From Macrococcus carouselicus (GTDB lineage Bacteria; Bacillota; Bacilli; Staphylococcales; Staphylococcaceae), in contig NZ_SCWD01000002.1 in assembly GCF_004359515.1 (NCBI RefSeq), positions 124,001-188,000 on the forward strand: a stretch of 64,000 nt of DNA, read 5' to 3'. A program made the position numbers and the translations under genes. The notes below the pieces were generated by a model. The model was not told the origin of the DNA, searched no databases, and saw nothing but the letters and a program-made list of their open reading frames with translations. Shown one piece after another: positions 61,136 through 64,000 of this stretch. The number at the start of each line of letters is the position of its first letter. Positions within the stretch are counted from its first letter, which is position 1.

Positions 61136-61146
61136 CCCCTGCTTGC

Positions 61147-61522
61147 ATGAAGCCCTAAATTTAGGTGCTGATACGACCTATACAATCTATCAGTTCTTCC
61201 GGAAAGATATTGATGCTTATGGCGATAACTGGGGACACGGTTCGGAGATCATCTACCAGGCATTTGATCGGAAAATGCAGGCGGATGTTGAAAAAGATTT
61301 TAAGCCTACAGGATGGAAGAAGATTTCCGCTGAAGAAATCAGTAAATATGCAAGTGATGTTGTGCTGTTTTCAAGTGACGCAGGGAAAGATATGAACAGC
61401 ATTGTAAAATCAAACGTCTAAAAAAATGGACGCTGTTAAGAATAATCGGATAATTCAATGATCCGATTTCACTCGATCATCAGCGTGAAGTATTAAAAGA
61501 AGAATTAATGAAATTAAAATAA
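61147..61522 (+). pseudogene. Decayed iron-siderophore binding protein (C-terminal part)
   Basis: One frame reads ALNLGADTTYTIYQFFRKDIDAYGDNWGHGSEIIYQAF and then KISAEEISKYASDVVLFSSDAG up to 61421, like the C-terminal lobe of a PF01497 siderophore-binding lipoprotein. After the stop, other frames continue with AVKNNRII and then DHQREVLKEELMKLK ending at TAA 61520-61522, a typical ending of such proteins. The N-terminal lobe and signal peptide are missing and at least two frame changes occur. A hairpin without a T-run follows at about 61531-61556. Confidence 0.72.
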
Positions 61523-61564
61523 TCCCGACAAGAAGATTCGCTGCGGCGAGTCTTCTCTGAGACA

Positions 61565-61597
61565 ATCGTCAACTTTTTATTTTATTAAGTTAACATT
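61565..61597 (+). promoter_or_regulatory. BirA-like operator upstream of bioY
   Basis: GTCAAC (61568-61573) and GTTAAC (61589-61594) are 15 bases apart, the half-site spacing of Firmicutes BirA operators (GTTAAC-N14/15-GTTAAC). A -10 TATAAT (61603-61608) follows directly, so binding would block the promoter when biotin is plentiful. Confidence 0.65.
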
Positions 61598-61637
61598 TGA
61601 GTTATAATCAGCTTATTGTCTGAAAGGAGAGTTAGAT

Positions 61638-62189
61638 TTGAAAACAAAAGATTTAGTGATTGTTGCCATGTTCACTGCATTGATCGCAGTACTGGGTCTA
61701 TTGCCCGCCATCAACCTAGGTATCGGGGTACCCTTTACTTTTCAGAATTTAGGCTATATTTTGGCGGGGTGTCTACTGGGTAGTAAACGTGGCGGTTTAA
61801 GTGTCCTGTTATTTGTTATTTTAATTGCCATGGGCTTGCCGTTATTATCAGGTGGACGCGGTGGATTCGGCTTATTCTTCGGCCCGACAGGCGGTTATAT
61901 TCTGTCGTTTCCGATTGTTGCTTATTTAATCGGCCTGCTGACAGAGCGTCGATTCCATGATATGAGTGTCTGGAAAATCTTTCTTATCAATGCACTGATC
62001 GGTGCATTGCTCTGCAATCTGATCGGTGGTATATTCATGGCTTTCAACTTACATATGCCGATTCTTAAAGCACTTAAAACAGTTATCGTCTTTATCCCGG
62101 GTGACCTGGTGAAGGGCCTCATCGCAGCGATATTAGCTGTGCGACTGCAGAAAGTTCCTTCCATCAGACGTTTCCTTAATACGGTATAA
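61638..62189 (+). CDS. bioY: Biotin transporter BioY
   Basis: S-component of the biotin ECF transporter; 183 residues, about six spans. BioY marks: LLPAINLGIGVPFTFQNLGYILAGCLLG near the N-terminus, GGRGGFGLFFGPTGGYILSFP in the middle, and FIPGDLVKGLIAAILAVRL at the end. TTG start at 61638 behind AAAGGAGA. The shared ECF energy module is not in this window. The BirA-like site upstream agrees with the function. Confidence 0.94.
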   Translation: MKTKDLVIVAMFTALIAVLGLLPAINLGIGVPFTFQNLGYILAGCLLGSKRGGLSVLLFVILIAMGLPLLSGGRGGFGLFFGPTGGYILSFPIVAYLIGLLTERRFHDMSVWKIFLINALIGALLCNLIGGIFMAFNLHMPILKALKTVIVFIPGDLVKGLIAAILAVRLQKVPSIRRFLNTV

Positions 62190-62213
62190 TCAATCGTCAG
62201 GAGGGGAAGTCAC

Positions 62214-62960
62214 ATGGTTTCATTCAAGGATACAAAGCAAGAAGGAGAATTCTATCAGGACTATGGTCGCTTTGTGCACTACCATACGCCGTCCCAGCTG
62301 ATTCGTTACTATTCGAACTTCTTTCTGTATGACGAGGTCCCGGATTTAGCGACGTTCAAAGCGGATGAAAAACTCCAGTCTGATTTTCACGAAGCAAGAG
62401 GGCAGCACCATCTGTTATTTATTTTTCCTGACAATGTTGAACTGCCGCATGATCTGATGCTGTATGCAGAGTCAGCGAGTTATAAGCTTGAGAAGATGGA
62501 ACTGTACCGGACTGATAACCTGACTTTGAAGAAGCGGTCCGGCGATGTCAAGGTGGTGTCAGAAAACGATGAGATATTTGCTGATTTTCTCAAAGTCTGC
62601 CGTGCAGGAGAACTGGAATACGGCGAGGAATTTGCAGATCTGAAAGAAGAGATGCATACAAGAGATCTTGAGGATGATTCGATTATTCAGCTGGTCGCCT
62701 ATCATGAAGATCAGCCGGTCGGTAAACTTGAGGCGATTATCAACGAAAGTATTATTGAACTGGATGATTTCTATGTACTCGAAGGCTTCAGAGGTCTCGG
62801 TATTGGCAGCGCTCTGCAGCAGCAAGTGCTCACATTCGGTAAGTCATTGTTATTGATTGCGGATGGCAACGATACACCGCGGGAAATGTATGAAAGACAA
62901 GGTTACCGTAAAATCAGTGAAAGGTACGAATTACTCAAAGTAAAAAGCTCGAGCGACTAA
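62214..62960 (+). CDS. GNAT family acetyltransferase
   Basis: 248-residue protein. The C-terminal half has the acetyl-CoA-binding motif VLEGFRGLGIGSALQQQVLTFG (about 187-208) and the final MYERQGYRKISERYELLK. The N-terminal half (about 1-105) is an additional domain, itself like a degenerate GNAT fold, so it resembles two-domain staphylococcal GNAT proteins. Substrate unknown. GGAGGGG precedes ATG 62214; 24 bases after bioY, so possibly cotranscribed. Confidence 0.85.
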   Translation: MVSFKDTKQEGEFYQDYGRFVHYHTPSQLIRYYSNFFLYDEVPDLATFKADEKLQSDFHEARGQHHLLFIFPDNVELPHDLMLYAESASYKLEKMELYRTDNLTLKKRSGDVKVVSENDEIFADFLKVCRAGELEYGEEFADLKEEMHTRDLEDDSIIQLVAYHEDQPVGKLEAIINESIIELDDFYVLEGFRGLGIGSALQQQVLTFGKSLLLIADGNDTPREMYERQGYRKISERYELLKVKSSSD

Positions 62961-62974
62961 ACTCGAGCTTTTTT
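62942..62974. terminator. Bidirectional terminator between GNAT gene and fdhD
   Basis: AAAAAGCTCGAG pairs with CTCGAGCTTTTT; convergent genes on both sides. Confidence 0.88.
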
Positions 62975-63758
62975 ATATGATGCGTTCTGAGTGACTATAT
63001 ATATTGAAAGACTGATTTCTGATGAAGCCGACTGCCGTGATGTTCAGATCATCAGCAAGCCGGATGGCGAGGTCGGTCGGTGCTGATTTTGACAGAATGA
63101 TGCCAACGCCTATTTTAGACGCTTTAATCAGAATTTCCGAGGAAATACGGCCTGAGAAAATCAGAACCTTATCGCGGATTGGAATCCGCTGCTGAATGCA
63201 GTAACCGAACAGTTTGTCGAGGGCGTTATGACGGCCGATATCGGACCGATGGATATAGAAATCCTTGCCGTCGCTGATAGCTGCATTATGCAGGCCCCCC
63301 GTCTGCTTGAAGTCTGTACTTTCTTCCTGCAGTGCTTTCATCATTCTGAAGATTTCGTCTGCTGTTATTTTTGTAGTAGTCATCGATACTTTAGAAGTCG
63401 CTGCATCATTCACGAAATAGAACTGCCGGCTTTTACCGCAGCAGGAGCTGATCATGCGTTTTGTATAATGACCGTAGTGCTGCTCAATATCACGATTCAA
63501 TGTGATATGACAGAACCCTTTGCTGTCGTCCAGATGAATATCCTTTACATCTGCCTGCCTGAAGATGACGCCTTCAGATGCAAGAAAACCGAGGACAAGT
63601 TCTTTTAAGTGAGTAGGGCTGCAGACAATAGTCGCAAATTCCTGCTGATTCACGTACAGAGTCAGAGGAAATTCAGTTGCGATATTATCAGTCTGTTCTA
63701 TGAAGTGGCCGTCATGATACTTAATGATGGGCTGATGGTATGTAATATCTTTCTGCAA
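62973..63758 (-). CDS. fdhD: Formate dehydrogenase accessory sulfurtransferase FdhD
   Basis: Passes sulfur to the molybdenum cofactor of formate dehydrogenase. 261 residues. Family stretches: LTLYVNQQEFATIVCSPTHLKELVLGFLASEGVI, RSDIGRHNALDKLFGYC and FSGRISSEILIKASKIGVGIILSKSAPTDLAI. The sulfur-carrying segment reads ISSCCGKSRQ, a CC pair in place of the CxxC seen in E. coli. TTG start at 63758 with AAAGGAGAGG upstream. Formate dehydrogenase itself is outside the window. Confidence 0.93.
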   Translation of the reverse strand: MQKDITYHQPIIKYHDGHFIEQTDNIATEFPLTLYVNQQEFATIVCSPTHLKELVLGFLASEGVIFRQADVKDIHLDDSKGFCHITLNRDIEQHYGHYTKRMISSCCGKSRQFYFVNDAATSKVSMTTTKITADEIFRMMKALQEESTDFKQTGGLHNAAISDGKDFYIHRSDIGRHNALDKLFGYCIQQRIPIRDKVLIFSGRISSEILIKASKIGVGIILSKSAPTDLAIRLADDLNITAVGFIRNQSFNIYSHSERII

Positions 63759-64000
63759 AACAAACCTCTCCTTTACCCTTATAAGTATACCCTAACTAGT
63801 CAGTGATGAGACAAAAATCTAGGAATATGCTGCTGTAAATCTGAAAGTGTCGTGGTTTTGTCTCAAACTGCGGCATTTTCTTTTTGTATTGATAAGTATC
63901 CGTTTTTACTTCACGTGAAACAAAATTTGCTGTCTAAGACGCTGATAACAAAAAGAATCATTCGATAACATTGTTCGTCTGGCATTCGAACTTGCTCTCA
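63759..64000. other. Non-coding right end with a parS-like site
   Basis: No gene is visible. A GGGTAT on the reverse strand (63787-63792) may be part of the fdhD promoter. TACTTCACGTGAAACA at 63907-63922 matches the parS consensus TGTTNCACGTGAAACA at all but two positions. Confidence 0.45.

Noticed and set aside
61529-61556. Hairpin AGAAGA...TCTTCT as a terminator
   Set aside because: No T-run follows on either strand; kept only as a note in the pseudogene entry.

Overview
The window looks like a chromosomal segment of a member of the Staphylococcaceae, closest in character to Macrococcus. Protein sequences match staphylococcal families almost domain for domain: NorB, AhpC/AhpF, CstR/CstB, CrtO/P/Q/M/N, the FdhD variant and a clade-2 catalase. 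Gene order differs from Staphylococcus aureus in several places, and the base composition looks higher in GC than S. aureus. No rRNA, tRNA, intact insertion sequence, prophage or CRISPR array was found. The genus is an inference; the family is well supported.

Layout. 1-6.4 kb: the branched-chain 2-oxoacid dehydrogenase operon (ptb-buk-lpd-bkdA1-bkdA2-bkdB, ptb cut by the window edge). 6.6-20 kb: transporters and small stress or repair genes (norB, M20 amidohydrolase, CtaG pair, Zur-controlled ZinT lipoprotein, a pyrimidine-dimer-glycosylase-like gene, DUF1722, a TIGR01777 epimerase, two amino-acid transporters). An unassigned structured RNA lies at 13.57-13.71 kb. 17.2-20.1 kb: TPP riboswitch plus ykoEDC thiamine-precursor ECF transporter. 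20.2-24.5 kb: RocB-like peptidase, a D-lactate dehydrogenase remnant, PerR-box ahpCF. 24.5-28.3 kb: TPP riboswitch plus tenI-thiO-thiS-thiG-thiF (reverse strand).

29-34.3 kb: a persulfide/sulfite detoxification locus with divergent CstR-controlled promoters: tauE-rhodanese-cstR to the left, and to the right a four-domain fusion (CoA-disulfide reductase, rhodanese, TusA, DsrE) followed by cstB. 34.4-38.9 kb: UMF1 transporter, PPK2 kinase, a broken DUF1801 gene, SelO. 38.9-45.4 kb: a staphyloxanthin-type carotenoid operon, crtO-fni-crtN-crtM-crtP-crtQ, with the IPP isomerase gene inside it. 45.4-57.2 kb: stress and envelope genes (GSP26, OatA-like acyltransferase, TetR, TerC behind a yybP-ykoY manganese riboswitch, catalase, an SQR-like flavoprotein with a DedA protein, DeoD, YdaD-like SDR). 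57.2-64 kb: modBA without modC, a zinc alcohol dehydrogenase with a textbook SigB promoter, acyl-CoA dehydrogenase, a decayed siderophore-binding protein, bioY with a BirA-like operator, GNAT and fdhD.

Three themes run through the window. Thiamine is both salvaged and made under TPP control. Oxidative, sulfur and general stress genes are dense and carry readable PerR, CstR, Zur and SigB sites. Several genes have decayed into fragments (ThrE-like, ldhD, an SDR tail, DUF1801, siderophore-binding protein), which points to ongoing gene loss. The most promising items for new biology are the unassigned RNA near 13.6 kb, the four-domain Cst fusion, the SQR-like protein without its usual second redox cysteine, and two parS-like palindromes.
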